Below are positions 25,528 through 35,114 of a DNA stretch of 64,000 bases, piece after piece; position 1 is the first letter of the stretch; each line of letters begins with the position of its first letter. This DNA is from Virgibacillus sp. MSP4-1. GTDB taxonomy: Bacteria; Bacillota; Bacilli; Bacillales; Alkalibacillaceae. The notes below the pieces were generated by a model. It worked only from the letters and a program-made list of their open reading frames with translations. It searched no databases and had not been told where the DNA came from. A program made the translations under genes and the position numbers. Where the stretch lies: assembly GCF_010092505.1 (NCBI RefSeq), contig NZ_CP048021.1, positions 186,001 to 250,000 of the forward strand. The letters run 5' to 3'.

Positions 25528-25932
25528 GTGAAAAAAATATTCATTATCGGTGGAATCATTGTCGTTTTATTCGGGGCACTTATCGCTGTTGTACAATATC
25601 AGAATAATGATTTATATGGAAATCAGATAAAGCCTGATGAACTTCAGCAATCTCTGGACAACGGGGAAGACAAGACTATTTATTTCTATAGTCCGGAATG
25701 TCCGCATTGTAAAAAAGCCACTCCAATTGTTGTTCCGCTAACGGAGGATTTGGGAATTAACATGGAAAAGGTCAACGTTCTTGAATATGAGGAAGCTTTG
25801 CGCCAATTCAAAATTGAGTATACCCCAACCATTGTCCGCTATGAAGATGGAGAGGAAGTCAAACGCTTTGTCGGAGCAGCTGAGGAAGAAAAATACAGAA
25901 CTTTTTTTGAGCAGAATGTATTAGATGAATAA
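25528..25932 (+). CDS. Membrane-anchored thioredoxin-like oxidoreductase
   Basis: The 134-residue protein has an N-terminal hydrophobic anchor (IFIIGGIIVVLFGALIAVV) and an outer thioredoxin fold with active site SPECPHCKKA and cis-Pro in EYTPTIVRYE. It should be the substrate oxidant or partner of the adjacent BdbC, comparable to BdbA/BdbD, but is shorter than BdbD. The GTG start at 25528 has GAAGGGGA upstream. The operon ends in a bidirectional terminator. Confidence 0.88.
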   Translation: MKKIFIIGGIIVVLFGALIAVVQYQNNDLYGNQIKPDELQQSLDNGEDKTIYFYSPECPHCKKATPIVVPLTEDLGINMEKVNVLEYEEALRQFKIEYTPTIVRYEDGEEVKRFVGAAEEEKYRTFFEQNVLDE

Positions 25933-25940
25933 GTGGTACT

Positions 25941-25986
25941 GAAAAGCCCGTGGCTATAGCTGAACAATAGAGCCACGGGCTTTTTC
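25941..25986. terminator. Bidirectional terminator bdb pair/hmoB
   Basis: GAAAAGCCCGTGGCT and AGCCACGGGCTTTTTC form a long perfect stem between convergent genes. Confidence 0.9.
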
Positions 25987-26493
25987 TTATGGTTCGGTTG
26001 AAACCATGGAATAGGCGGTTACATAGGACGGACCTGCACTGTAAGAGGGCTGCTCCTGCTTTTGATCAGCATTCCCTTTATGGGCTTTCGCAAAGGATTG
26101 GGAGTTTTTCCAGTTTTGAAAGCTCTTTTCGTCCTCCCATTGAGTCAATATAACATAAGTATTGCCATGAACAGGTCTTAAAACACGGATGGCCTGGAAT
26201 CCTGGCATTTCTTCAATTTTTCCCTGTCTGTTCAGAAAACGATCCTCAAATATCGGACGTCCTTCGTCAGTGACAGGAATGTTATTCATCACTACATAGC
26301 CTGCTTCCCGCATTTCTCCAACGTAATCAACCGTCTCGTACGTTCGTTCCTCTGCAAATAAATCATCGTTATTCCCTTCATAGTAGGCCAGCCCATTTTC
26401 GCCATTCTGCATGATGTGAATTCGGGCTTCCGGATGGTCCTGCTTGATTTTTTCTAAAAAATCCACGGTACCATTGGTCATAAGGACTTGCAT
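25987..26493 (-). CDS. hmoB: Heme-degrading monooxygenase HmoB
   Basis: The 168-residue protein belongs to the antibiotic-biosynthesis-monooxygenase fold group of heme oxygenases (HmoB, formerly YhgC). It has a unique N-terminal half and a C-terminal ABM domain with GFQAIRVLRPV, YVILTQWEDEKSFQNWKNSQ and SFAKAHKG. The family releases iron from heme. Its place beside pbpF and hemEHY matches yhgC in B. subtilis. ATG 26493 has AAAGGAGA at good spacing; the earlier ATG at 26499 is too close to it. Confidence 0.92.
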   Translation of the reverse strand: MQVLMTNGTVDFLEKIKQDHPEARIHIMQNGENGLAYYEGNNDDLFAEERTYETVDYVGEMREAGYVVMNNIPVTDEGRPIFEDRFLNRQGKIEEMPGFQAIRVLRPVHGNTYVILTQWEDEKSFQNWKNSQSFAKAHKGNADQKQEQPSYSAGPSYVTAYSMVSTEP

Positions 26494-26634
26494 ATCCATT
26501 CTCCTTTCAAATGCTTCCTATTATCAATCTGCCCATAGACTTATCAAGGCAGACATTTGATTATAATTTACGACAATTTTATCGTATAATAGGAGTGATA
26601 ACGGAAATCTCGACATCTTTTTGAGGTGCTAATT

Positions 26635-28806
26635 GTGTTAAAAAGAACCCGGATAAAGGAATTATGGAAACAGCAGCATTCTGCTGTGAAATGGGCACTG
26701 ATTCTTGGTTCAGGTACGATTCTGCTGAGTATTATTGGCTTTTCCCTTATTTTACTAGGAGGGAAGTGGGTTGTCGATGATAAAGGATTTGTCTTTTCAG
26801 AAGCCACGGTCATTCAAACAGAAAGTGGCGAAGAAGTAGCAACTCTTTACAGTGAGAATCGTACATATGTACCGATTGATCAGATTCCCGATTATGTTCA
26901 GAATGCTTTTATTGCAATTGAAGATCAGCGGTTTTACAAGCATGCAGGGGTTGATCTTATTTCTGTAGGAAGAGCGGTTTTTCGCGATCTAATTGCTTTT
27001 GAAAAAGTAGAAGGAGCCAGTACGATAACCCAGCAGCTGGTGAAAAACCTCTTCTTAACCAATGATAAATCGTGGATGCGAAAAACCAAAGAAGTGATGG
27101 GTGCTATTTATCTGGAGAGGAATATGAGCAAAAATAAGATCCTCGAGTATTACTTGAATGAAATTTACTTTGGACACGGAGTATATGGAATTCAGGAAGC
27201 ATCCCGATTTTATTTTAATAAAAATGTACAGGATTTAACCGTTTCAGAAGGGGCAATGCTGGCTGCTATTCCTAAATCACCTACGTATTTTTCGCCGGTT
27301 AATTATCCGGAAAATGCAACGGAAAGAAGAAACCTGGTTTTAGCTTCCATGCAGGAAATGGATATGATAAATGCTAAGGAAATGACGTCATTACAGGGAA
27401 AGACGCTTGGAATCGAGCAGGGAAATCCGGATAAGCGACCGTGGATTGAAACCTATGTTGATCTTGTATTAAAAGAAATGGAGAAAAAATTTCACATTAG
27501 TCGGTCTCAGGTCTATCGCGGAGGCTATACCATTGTCACAGGTATTGATCCTGACATTCAGCGAATCGCCTATGAACGGTTCCAAATGGAGAAGTATTTT
27601 AAGGGTGGTTCGACAAAAGGGATGGAAGGAGCATTTGTACTTCTTGATCAGGAAACAGGGGCGATTACAGCAGCCCTGGGAGGCAGACAGTTTGAACGTG
27701 GTGATCTAAATCGAGTATCAGTCAAACGTCAGCCCGGATCAGTCATCAAACCACTCGCTGTATACGGACCTGCCCTTGAAACAGGGAATTATACGCCTTA
27801 TTCTTTGCTGGTGGATGAAAAGAGAACCTATCAGGAAAACTATACGCCGGAAAATTATAGTGATACATACGAAGGAAAGGTAACGATGTATGAGGCGCTG
27901 GTTGAATCCAAAAATGCACCTGCTGTCTGGCTGCTGAATGAAATCGGAATTCCATATGTGAAAGGATACTTTAATGGATTAAATATTTCTCTTCCTGATC
28001 AACAGCTAGCCATTGCACTGGGAGGCCTTTCAAGAGGAATGAGTCCTCTGGAGATGGCAAAAGCTTACCGCACCTTTGTTCATCACGGCCAGGCTGTGGA
28101 GCCTTACGCTATTATTCAGGTGAAGAAGGATGGGGAAGTGGTTGGAAAAGTAGAAATGCAAGAAAATCAGATTTTTGAGCCACAGACAGCCTGGAATATG
28201 ACCAAAATGCTTCAGGCCGTTGTGGGTGAAGGAACAGGAAGCAAAGGCGAATATTCGAAAGCACTGGCAGGAAAAACGGGTACAACCCAGCATCCCAGTG
28301 TTTCAGGTATGAATAAGGACATCTGGTTTGCGGGCTATACACCAGAATATGTGGGTGCAGTCTGGATGGGATATGACAGGACAGATAAAGAGCATTATGT
28401 AAAAAGCGGGAGCAGTGCACCAACCAAGTTAATGAAGGATATATTAACAGATATCGATCAGAAACGTTCCCTGGCAGATGAGTTTAACAGACCGGACAAT
28501 GTAAGGGAATTGCCGGACCCTGTAAGACTTCCTGTGGTTGATGACCTGCAAGTGGACCGCCGATTTGGTATTTTCTCCGGCGTAACAGCTGAATTGACAT
28601 GGACACCTTCAGAGGATGAACGGGTCATTTATCGTATTTACGAAAAGAGTGGGAATGGCTCCGCTTTGATAGGGGAAGTTGAAGGCAAGGGAACTTTTGA
28701 AGATGAGAATATCAGGATGCTGGAGAAAAAGACGTATTACATTGTGCCCTATAACCCGCTGAGTAAGGAAAGAGGCCAGCCATCCAATGAAGCAGTCATT
28801 GATTAA
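26635..28806 (+). CDS. pbpF: Bifunctional penicillin-binding protein PbpF
   Basis: The 723-residue class A PBP polymerises and cross-links peptidoglycan. It has one N-terminal membrane helix (about 25-47) and a glycosyltransferase 51 domain with EDQRFYKHAGVD, GASTITQQLVKN and LNEIYFGHGVYG. A transpeptidase domain follows with active Ser in PGSVIKP, SKN in VESKNAP and KTG in LAGKTGTT. The extreme C-terminus resembles a fibronectin-like add-on. Its position before hemE is that of pbpF, a spore-linked PBP. GTG 26635 follows TGAGGTG; an upstream GTG at 26626 lies in that site. Confidence 0.95.
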   Translation: MLKRTRIKELWKQQHSAVKWALILGSGTILLSIIGFSLILLGGKWVVDDKGFVFSEATVIQTESGEEVATLYSENRTYVPIDQIPDYVQNAFIAIEDQRFYKHAGVDLISVGRAVFRDLIAFEKVEGASTITQQLVKNLFLTNDKSWMRKTKEVMGAIYLERNMSKNKILEYYLNEIYFGHGVYGIQEASRFYFNKNVQDLTVSEGAMLAAIPKSPTYFSPVNYPENATERRNLVLASMQEMDMINAKEMTSLQGKTLGIEQGNPDKRPWIETYVDLVLKEMEKKFHISRSQVYRGGYTIVTGIDPDIQRIAYERFQMEKYFKGGSTKGMEGAFVLLDQETGAITAALGGRQFERGDLNRVSVKRQPGSVIKPLAVYGPALETGNYTPYSLLVDEKRTYQENYTPENYSDTYEGKVTMYEALVESKNAPAVWLLNEIGIPYVKGYFNGLNISLPDQQLAIALGGLSRGMSPLEMAKAYRTFVHHGQAVEPYAIIQVKKDGEVVGKVEMQENQIFEPQTAWNMTKMLQAVVGEGTGSKGEYSKALAGKTGTTQHPSVSGMNKDIWFAGYTPEYVGAVWMGYDRTDKEHYVKSGSSAPTKLMKDILTDIDQKRSLADEFNRPDNVRELPDPVRLPVVDDLQVDRRFGIFSGVTAELTWTPSEDERVIYRIYEKSGNGSALIGEVEGKGTFEDENIRMLEKKTYYIVPYNPLSKERGQPSNEAVID

Positions 28807-28904
28807 GACAATTTCGTGACAAAACATTCGCTTTAGTGTACAGTCAAAATGTTTTCGTTTACCATAATATATGGGAATGAATAGAGATGAAGGGTGACAG
28901 AAGA

Positions 28905-29939
28905 ATGAAGTCATTTAATGATACGATTTTAAAAGCGTATCGGGGGGAGAGTACCTCATACGTACCTTTATGGTTTATGCGTCAAGCAGGGCGATCCCAG
29001 CCTGAGTATCGAAAATTAAAAGAAAAATATTCATTATTTGAAATTACTCATCAACCGGAGCTATGTGCCTATGTGACCAGGCTTCCTGTTGAAAATTACA
29101 ATGTTGATGCAGCCATTTTATACAAAGACATAATGTCCCCACTGCCTCCAATTGGGGTTCAGGTTGAGATTCAGCCTGGTGTGGGACCTGTAATTGATAA
29201 CCCCGTCCGCTCGAAAACAGATATAGAACGTCTCGGGGAGATTGATCCGGAGCAGGACGTTCCCTATGTCCTGAAAACAATTGAAATCCTCTCAAAAGAG
29301 CAGCTGAATGTACCGTTGATTGGCTTTAGTGGTGCACCATTTACGCTAGCCAGTTATATGATTGAGGGCGGACCTTCGAAAAACTATAACAAAACCAAAG
29401 CCATGATGTACGGAAATCCGGAAACATGGTTTGCACTGATGGACAAACTGGGCAACTTGATTGTTCGTTATGTGAAAGCGCAAATGAAAGCAGGAGCGAG
29501 CGCCATACAGATTTTTGATTCCTGGATTGGTGCTGTCAATGAAGAGGACTACCGGATTTTTATTAAACCGACGATGGAAAGGATATTTTCTGCAATAAAA
29601 GAAGAAGGTGTTCCAGGTATCTTATTTGGTGTGGGTACCGGCCATCTTCTTAAGGAATGGAATGATTTGTCAGCTGATGTGATAGGTCTTGACTGGCGAA
29701 CTTCCATTCAGCAGGCACGAAGCATGGGCATTACAAAAACTCTTCAGGGAAATCTTGACCCGGCCGTCTTACTTGCGGATTGGGATGTGATTGAAGAGAG
29801 AGTTAAAAAGATTTTAGATCAGGGAATGAGTCAGTCTGGATATGTGTTTAACCTGGGACACGGAGTATTTCCTGATATTAACCCGGAGACATTGAAAAAA
29901 TTAACAAGCTTTATCCATGAATATACCAAACAATCATAA
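28905..29939 (+). CDS. hemE: Uroporphyrinogen decarboxylase HemE
   Basis: HemE decarboxylates uroporphyrinogen III to coproporphyrinogen III. The 344-residue protein has the signature [18 protein letters not shown] and catalytic-site stretches [31 protein letters not shown] and FDSWIGA. ATG 28905 is taken because AAGGGTGA lies at useful spacing and the N-terminus then matches the family; ATG 28887 is the alternative. It heads the hemEHY operon, 17 bases before hemH. Confidence 0.97.
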   Translation: MKSFNDTILKAYRGESTSYVPLWFMRQAGRSQPEYRKLKEKYSLFEITHQPELCAYVTRLPVENYNVDAAILYKDIMSPLPPIGVQVEIQPGVGPVIDNPVRSKTDIERLGEIDPEQDVPYVLKTIEILSKEQLNVPLIGFSGAPFTLASYMIEGGPSKNYNKTKAMMYGNPETWFALMDKLGNLIVRYVKAQMKAGASAIQIFDSWIGAVNEEDYRIFIKPTMERIFSAIKEEGVPGILFGVGTGHLLKEWNDLSADVIGLDWRTSIQQARSMGITKTLQGNLDPAVLLADWDVIEERVKKILDQGMSQSGYVFNLGHGVFPDINPETLKKLTSFIHEYTKQS

Positions 29940-29956
29940 TAAACGAGGTGTTGAAA

Positions 29957-30901
29957 ATGACGAAGAAAAAAATGGGACTATTAGTGATGGCTTATGGTAC
30001 ACCATACAAAGAAGAAGATGTTGAACGCTATTATACGGATATCCGTCACGGAAGAAAGCCATCTGAGGAAGACCTTCAGGATCTAAAGGATCGATATAAA
30101 GCAATTGGAGGTATATCACCACTTGCCCGTATCACCAAGGAACAGGCTACTTCTTTAGAACAGCAATTAAACGAAATGCAGGATGAAGTAGAATTTCATA
30201 TGTATCTTGGATTAAAGCATATTGAGCCATTTATTGAGGATGCTGTGGAAGAGATGCACAAGGACGGCATTGAAGAAGCTGTAAGTATTGTACTGGCTCC
30301 TCATTATTCCACATTCAGTGTAAAATCCTATAATGGTCGTGCCCAGGACAAAGCTGATCAATATGGAATGAAGCTAACCTCAGTAGAAGACTGGTTTGAT
30401 GAGCCTGGATTTATTGATTTCTGGGTAGAGCAGATCAACAACGTTTATGGCGAGATGACAGCTGAGCAGCGTGACAAGGCTGTATTAATCGTATCTGCAC
30501 ACAGCCTGCCGGAAAAAATACTGAAGGATGGCGATCCATATCCGGATCAGTTAAAGGAAACAGCAAGGTTAATTACAGATAAAGCGGGAATTCAAAATTA
30601 TGAAATCGGCTGGCAAAGTGAAGGAAACACTCCTGATCCATGGTTAGGCCCGGATGTACAGGATCTGACAAGAGACTTATACGAGCAAAAAGGATACCGT
30701 ACTTTTGTTTATGCTCCTGTAGGATTTGTGGCCGAACATCTAGAGGTTCTGTATGACAATGACTATGAATGTAAAGTGGTTTGTGAGGAACTGGGTGCTG
30801 ATTATTTCCGTCCAGAAATGCCAAACAGCCATCCGCAGTTTATTAAAACTTTAGCCAATGTTGTATGGAGCAAGGCTAAAAGTGGGGTTCAAAATGGGTA
30901 A
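29957..30901 (+). CDS. hemH: Coproporphyrin ferrochelatase HemH (CpfC)
   Basis: This 314-residue enzyme inserts iron into coproporphyrin III in the Gram-positive coproporphyrin-dependent heme route. Catalytic His is in [10 protein letters not shown] and Glu in [25 protein letters not shown] begins the first Rossmann-like half. ATG 29957 follows GAGGTG by about six bases. Its last eight bases overlap hemY. Confidence 0.97.
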   Translation: MTKKKMGLLVMAYGTPYKEEDVERYYTDIRHGRKPSEEDLQDLKDRYKAIGGISPLARITKEQATSLEQQLNEMQDEVEFHMYLGLKHIEPFIEDAVEEMHKDGIEEAVSIVLAPHYSTFSVKSYNGRAQDKADQYGMKLTSVEDWFDEPGFIDFWVEQINNVYGEMTAEQRDKAVLIVSAHSLPEKILKDGDPYPDQLKETARLITDKAGIQNYEIGWQSEGNTPDPWLGPDVQDLTRDLYEQKGYRTFVYAPVGFVAEHLEVLYDNDYECKVVCEELGADYFRPEMPNSHPQFIKTLANVVWSKAKSGVQNG

Positions 30902-32297
30902 TAAACAGATTGCAGTCATAGGCGGCGGAATAGCAGGGCTAACCGCTGCCTATTACTTACAAAAAGAAATCAGAACCCATCAGCTTCCTTATGAAGTGAA
31001 GCTGATTGAAGCGGGTGAGGAATTAGGCGGAAAAATTAAAACCGAAAAAAAAGATGGCTTTACTATAGAAAGAGGCCCGGATTCCTTTTTGGCAAGAAAG
31101 ACAAGTGCTGCACGACTGGCAACTGAGGCGGGACTTGAAGATGAACTGATTCGTGTTTCATCCGGCAAGTCGTATATATTGGCCAATGGAGAATTACATA
31201 GTATGCCAAAAGGCTCTTTTATGGGGATTCCGACACAAATCAAACCATTTGTAACGTCCAGTTTATTTTCGATTCCAGGTAAACTGAGGGCTGCGGGAGA
31301 TTTTGTTCTTCCTAAAGGAAAACCCCAGGAAGATCAGGCCCTGGGACACTTTTTCCGCCGGCGTCTTGGAAATGAAGTTGTGGAAAATATGATTGAACCA
31401 TTACTGTCAGGAATTTATTCCGGGGATGTAGATAAGCTAAGTTTAATGGCAACCTTCCCGAACTTTTATGATATGGAGCAGAAATATGGAAGTCTGATCC
31501 GAGGCTTACAGGAGACAACCCCTAAGCCATCTAAAACAGGAGCCCAAAAGAAGCAGGGGATGTTTTTAACTTTGAAAAACGGTCTTTCTTCCCTTGTTAC
31601 TGCTGTTGAAGAGAAACTGGAGAAAGAGACTGTTCTTAAAGGTGTCGCCGTAAATCAGATTGACAAGAAGAATGGATCATATCAACTGTCCTTAAGCAAT
31701 GGGAAAGCATGGAGTGCAGACGCTGTCATCATGGCTGCTCCTCATTTAGCGGCTCAGAAAATGTTAAATCAATATGACTTTATGAATGAATGGAAGGAGA
31801 TGCCTTCTACAAGTGTAGCCAATGTAGCCATGGCTTTTGATGCGGATGATATTGAAGATGATATTGATGGCACAGGTTTTGTAGTATCACGGAATAGTGA
31901 TTTCCGAATTACCGCCTGCACCTGGACACATAAGAAATGGCCTCATACAACACCTGAAGGAAAAGCACTGGTTCGCTGTTATGTAGGAAGACCAGATGAT
32001 CAGGAAGTTGTCCATTTCTCCGATGAGGAAATTGAAGAGATCGTATTACGTGATTTAAATAAGCAAATGAAGATTAAAGGGAAGCCTGAAATGAAAGTGG
32101 TCACACGCTGGGAAAATGTTATGCCTCAATATACTGTTGGTCATAAACAACGTGTTCAGCGAGTGAAGGAGCAATTGGAACAGCATCTGCCCGGCGTCTT
32201 TTTAGCTGGGAGCTCTTATGAAGGCATAGGATTACCCGACTGTATTGATCAGGGCGAGAAAGCTGTAAGAGATGTTCTTGCGTTTTTAAATAACTAA
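30894..32297 (+). CDS. hemY: Coproporphyrinogen III oxidase HemY (CgoX)
   Basis: This FAD-dependent oxidase converts coproporphyrinogen III to coproporphyrin III in the Gram-positive route. The 467 residues start with the dinucleotide motif [12 protein letters not shown] and carry [25 protein letters not shown] and a C-terminal FAD contact [13 protein letters not shown]. The start at 30894 overlaps hemH, implying coupling. A terminator follows. Confidence 0.97.
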   Translation: MGNKQIAVIGGGIAGLTAAYYLQKEIRTHQLPYEVKLIEAGEELGGKIKTEKKDGFTIERGPDSFLARKTSAARLATEAGLEDELIRVSSGKSYILANGELHSMPKGSFMGIPTQIKPFVTSSLFSIPGKLRAAGDFVLPKGKPQEDQALGHFFRRRLGNEVVENMIEPLLSGIYSGDVDKLSLMATFPNFYDMEQKYGSLIRGLQETTPKPSKTGAQKKQGMFLTLKNGLSSLVTAVEEKLEKETVLKGVAVNQIDKKNGSYQLSLSNGKAWSADAVIMAAPHLAAQKMLNQYDFMNEWKEMPSTSVANVAMAFDADDIEDDIDGTGFVVSRNSDFRITACTWTHKKWPHTTPEGKALVRCYVGRPDDQEVVHFSDEEIEEIVLRDLNKQMKIKGKPEMKVVTRWENVMPQYTVGHKQRVQRVKEQLEQHLPGVFLAGSSYEGIGLPDCIDQGEKAVRDVLAFLNN

Positions 32298-32342
32298 TAC
32301 GATGGTTCAGTCAACTGGAAAAGATCATAGGAAGTTTTACAT

Positions 32343-32381
32343 TATTGGAAAGCCTTTTGAATAGCAAAGGGCTTTTTTTTT
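32343..32381 (+). terminator. Terminator of hem operon
   Basis: AAAGCCTTTTG and CAAAGGGCTTTTTTTTT pair with small mismatch, followed by a long T tract. Confidence 0.8.
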
Positions 32382-32468
32382 GGATGATTAACTGTTATAA
32401 CACAGAAAAGGAAGACAGCGGTTTCTGTCCTCCTAAAGGGTAGTGATATGTGATGACAATGAATCTGG

Positions 32469-32597
32469 TTAACGTGCCGGATGATCACAATCGTCACAGA
32501 TATTCCCGTAACAATCAGCCTTCTCGTGGATTTGGCTCCCGCATTTTACACACTTTTTCGACGGCAGATTTCTGAAAAACTCCATTATACTGGACAA
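32469..32597 (-). CDS. yhfH: YhfH-family small zinc-ribbon protein
   Basis: This short gene of 42 residues reads MEFFRNLPSKKCVKCGSQI in its middle and ends CDDCDHPAR. Two Cys pairs, KCVKC and CDDC, about 20 residues apart form a zinc ribbon. The pattern and the neighbour yhfI fit YhfH of B. subtilis (about 46 residues). TTG 32597 follows GGAGGG by seven bases; an internal ATG at 32585 is the alternative. It is encoded divergently from yhfI. Role unknown. Confidence 0.8.
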   Translation of the reverse strand: MSSIMEFFRNLPSKKCVKCGSQIHEKADCYGNICDDCDHPAR

Positions 32598-32861
32598 GGT
32601 TGATCCCTCCACTGTGTTATATAATAGCTTTAACTATTTATATTGTATTATAACACAAGCACTTTTGCAATATGCTGTTTTATAACAAATTTTAAAAATT
32701 TTTTATTTGCCTTATACTGGTATGTGGGAAGGCTTTTTGGAAAGCATGATTTTCACTGGATGGAAACACACATTGATGAAAGATTTCTCATGATTGATTT
32801 TTTAACTGCCCATAAGATTCCCACTGATCGAACTTTCAATTTATATTGAGGAGGAAGAGGG

Positions 32862-33599
32862 ATGAGATTTAAGGTAATTGGCTTCTGGGGTGCCTACCCT
32901 GAAGCGGAAGGTGCAACCTCGAGCTATTTATTGGAACAGGATGGGTTTTCACTGCTGATTGACTGTGGAAGTGGCACACTGTCCCGTTTGCAAAAGGAAG
33001 TGGAGATAACGAATCTGGATGCTCTTATTCTCTCTCATTATCATCATGATCATGTAGCAGATATCGGACCGCTTCAATATGCTTTTTTGGTACAATCTTA
33101 TCTTCGTGAGGAAAGCAAGGTGCTGCCTGTTTTTGGGCACCTGGGGGATGAGGATTTTTTTACTTCATTAACCCATCAATGCACAAAAGGAATTGCTTAC
33201 AATCCGGCAGAGACTCTGCATATCGGCCCCTTCACCATTACATTTTTGCAAACCCGGCACCCGGTACCGTGCTATGCCATGCGTTTGACAAATGGACAGC
33301 ACACGATTGTTTATACTGCAGACACAAGCTACTTTGAAGATCTGGTTCCGTTTTGCCAAAATGCAGATTTACTTATTGCTGAATGCAGCTTTTACGAAGG
33401 TATGGACGGAAGTGGGCCGGGGCATATGACAAGTGATGAGTGTGGAAAATTAGCGCAGGCAGCTGGGGTACGGCAGTTATGGTTAAGCCATCTTCCCCAT
33501 TTTGGCCATGTTGAACAGCTGAAAGTGGAGGCTGGCCGCTACTATTCAGGAAAAATTCAATTGGCACAGGAATCCCTGTCCTTTAGCACTTTAACGTAA
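32862..33599 (+). CDS. yhfI: Metallo-beta-lactamase-fold hydrolase YhfI
   Basis: The 245-residue cytoplasmic protein has the metal-binding motif HYHHDHVAD near residue 60, then TRHPVPCYAMR, YTADTSYF and a last His in LWLSHLPHFG. It is of the small MBL-fold type close to RNase Z-like and lactonase groups, and its substrate is unknown. GAGGAGG precedes the ATG. Its TAA stop is immediately followed by a GGGGACAGTCCC repeat. Position before lplJ matches yhfI. Confidence 0.9.
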   Translation: MRFKVIGFWGAYPEAEGATSSYLLEQDGFSLLIDCGSGTLSRLQKEVEITNLDALILSHYHHDHVADIGPLQYAFLVQSYLREESKVLPVFGHLGDEDFFTSLTHQCTKGIAYNPAETLHIGPFTITFLQTRHPVPCYAMRLTNGQHTIVYTADTSYFEDLVPFCQNADLLIAECSFYEGMDGSGPGHMTSDECGKLAQAAGVRQLWLSHLPHFGHVEQLKVEAGRYYSGKIQLAQESLSFSTLT

Positions 33600-33630
33600 G
33601 TGGGGACAGTCCCAAAAGTTTAAAAAGTGA
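33600..33630. repeat. GGGGACAGTCCC short repeat, copy 2
   Basis: GTGGGGACAGTCCCAAAAG followed by TTTAAAAA matches 8051-8080 closely and begins directly after the yhfI stop codon. Confidence 0.55.
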
Positions 33631-33713
33631 AAATTATCACAACCCTTTTCTTTTGCTTTCCGTTTTACAAGTGTTTACAATATTAGACGAGACTAGATAA
33701 GGAGTGACCTGTT

Positions 33714-34721
33714 ATGATGTATTTTATTGATAATGAGGGGATTACAGATCCTCAAATTAACCTGGCTATTGAAGAATATGCTCTGAATAACATGAATATT
33801 GAGGGCGGCCATACATATTTACTTTTCTATGTGAACGGTCCATCCATTATTATAGGCCGTAATCAGAATACGATTGAAGAGATCAATACAGACTATGTAG
33901 AAGAAAAAGGAATTAATGTCGTCCGTCGTCTATCTGGTGGTGGAGCGGTTTATCATGATCTTGAAAATCTGAACTTCAGTTTCTTAGCCAAAGATGATGG
34001 GAATAGTTTCAGTAACTTTGCGAAATTTACACAGCCTGTAGTGGATGCCCTTCAAAAGCTGGGTGTAAATGCAGAACTGTCCGGTCGTAATGATATTGAA
34101 GTAGACGGACGTAAGATTTCCGGAAACGCGCAGTACTCTACTAAAGGCGTTATGTTTAGCCATGGTACGTTGATGCTGGATTCAGAACTGGAAAACGTCG
34201 TCAAAGCACTGAAGGTTAAATCAGAAAAAATTAAATCCAAGGGTATTAAATCCATTCGGAGCCGAGTGGCTAATATTTCTGAATTCCTTGATGAAAAAAT
34301 ATCCATGGATGAATTCAAAAGCCTGATTCTACGCTATATTTTTGATGTGGAAAATGCAGAGGATGTACCTAAATATAAGCTGACAGAAGAAGATTGGAAA
34401 AAAATCCATGAGATTTCCGAAAATCGCTACCAGCAATGGGAATGGAACTACGGAAAATCCCCTAAATTTGATATTCAGCAGTCTAAGCGCTTCGAAGGTG
34501 CTGGTACCATCGACGTAAGATTAAATGTTAAGAAAGGGGTTATTGAAGAGAGTAAGATCTACGGTGACTTCTTCGGGGTAGGCGATGTGAAGGATATTGA
34601 GGAAAAACTGAATGGTACCCGTTATAATCGTGAAGCTCTCACTGAAGCCCTTAGCGATGTAGACATTAAGCATTACTTTGGAAAAATTACTTTAGAAGAC
34701 TTTGTTGGGTTAGTTTACTAA
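33714..34721 (+). CDS. lplJ: Lipoate-protein ligase LplJ
   Basis: LplJ attaches lipoate, via lipoyl-AMP, to apo-proteins such as GcvH and E2 subunits. The 335 residues show the ligase core RRLSGGGAVYHDLENLNFSF, SGRNDIEVDGRKISGNAQY and HGTLML, plus a C-terminal accessory domain (FEGAGTIDVRLNVKKGVI). AAGGAGTG precedes the ATG. It is monocistronic, ending in its own terminator. Position and length match YhfJ/LplJ of B. subtilis. Confidence 0.96.
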   Translation: MMYFIDNEGITDPQINLAIEEYALNNMNIEGGHTYLLFYVNGPSIIIGRNQNTIEEINTDYVEEKGINVVRRLSGGGAVYHDLENLNFSFLAKDDGNSFSNFAKFTQPVVDALQKLGVNAELSGRNDIEVDGRKISGNAQYSTKGVMFSHGTLMLDSELENVVKALKVKSEKIKSKGIKSIRSRVANISEFLDEKISMDEFKSLILRYIFDVENAEDVPKYKLTEEDWKKIHEISENRYQQWEWNYGKSPKFDIQQSKRFEGAGTIDVRLNVKKGVIEESKIYGDFFGVGDVKDIEEKLNGTRYNREALTEALSDVDIKHYFGKITLEDFVGLVY

Positions 34722-34734
34722 CATAAGGTGAAGA

Positions 34735-34773
34735 AAAACATGTGTTTCCGTTCGGGAAGCGCATGTTTTTTTA
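34735..34773 (+). terminator. Terminator of lplJ
   Basis: AAAACATGTGTTTCC and GGAAGCGCATGTTTTTTT pair with one mismatch around TTCG-like loop bases. Confidence 0.85.
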
Positions 34774-34787
34774 TTAACTCTCAAAGA

Positions 34788-34971
34788 GCATGCCACTCCG
34801 GATCTTCTGCTTAAGCCGTCGGACCTAACCGGTCGCCTTCGCTTTTCTTTGTCCAGCTGCGGCTCCCAGGTCCAAGCGGTCATAAGCATAAGCTCCTACG
34901 TGGCGGAAAAGCATGCCACTCCGGATCTTCTGCTTAAGCCGTCGGACCTAACCGGTCGCCTTCGCTTTTCT
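34788..34971. repeat. Repeat family A, one full copy with duplicated right half
   Basis: A 61-base segment starting GCATGCCACTCCGGATCTTC and ending CGCCTTCGCTTTTCT occurs twice without change, at 34788-34848 and 34911-34971. Between them lies the left half (TTTGTCCAGCTGCGGCTCCC to CATAAGCATAAGC). AGGTCC and GGACCT pair as outer arms. Confidence 0.9.
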
Positions 34972-34990
34972 CACTCATGAAAACCTTTTC

Positions 34991-35019
34991 TTGTCTATCT
35001 GTTTTTTCTGAATTATAAT
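34991..35019 (+). promoter_or_regulatory. SigA-type promoter of lcfB
   Basis: TTGTCT at 34991-34996 and a perfect TATAAT at 35014-35019 are separated by 17 bases. Confidence 0.75.
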
Positions 35020-35050
35020 GAAAGTAAGTCTTTTTTTTATTTTAAAAAAA

Positions 35051-35087
35051 TGAATGACTATTCATTCACCAACTGATTATTCATTCA
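35051..35087 (+). promoter_or_regulatory. FadR operator(s) before lcfB
   Basis: TGAATGACTATTCATTCA at 35051-35068 is a perfect fit to the Bacillus FadR (TetR-family) consensus and a palindrome. A second, related TGATTATTCATTCA lies at 35074-35087. Both are downstream of the promoter, so bound FadR would block transcription until long-chain acyl-CoA releases it. Confidence 0.85.
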
Positions 35088-35114
35088 TTAACCGACTACT
35101 TAGGAGGGATCATA

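Noticed and set aside
33600-33713. Riboswitch or attenuator before lplJ
   Set aside because: Only the short GGGGACAGTCCC repeat is present; no terminator/antiterminator pair was seen.
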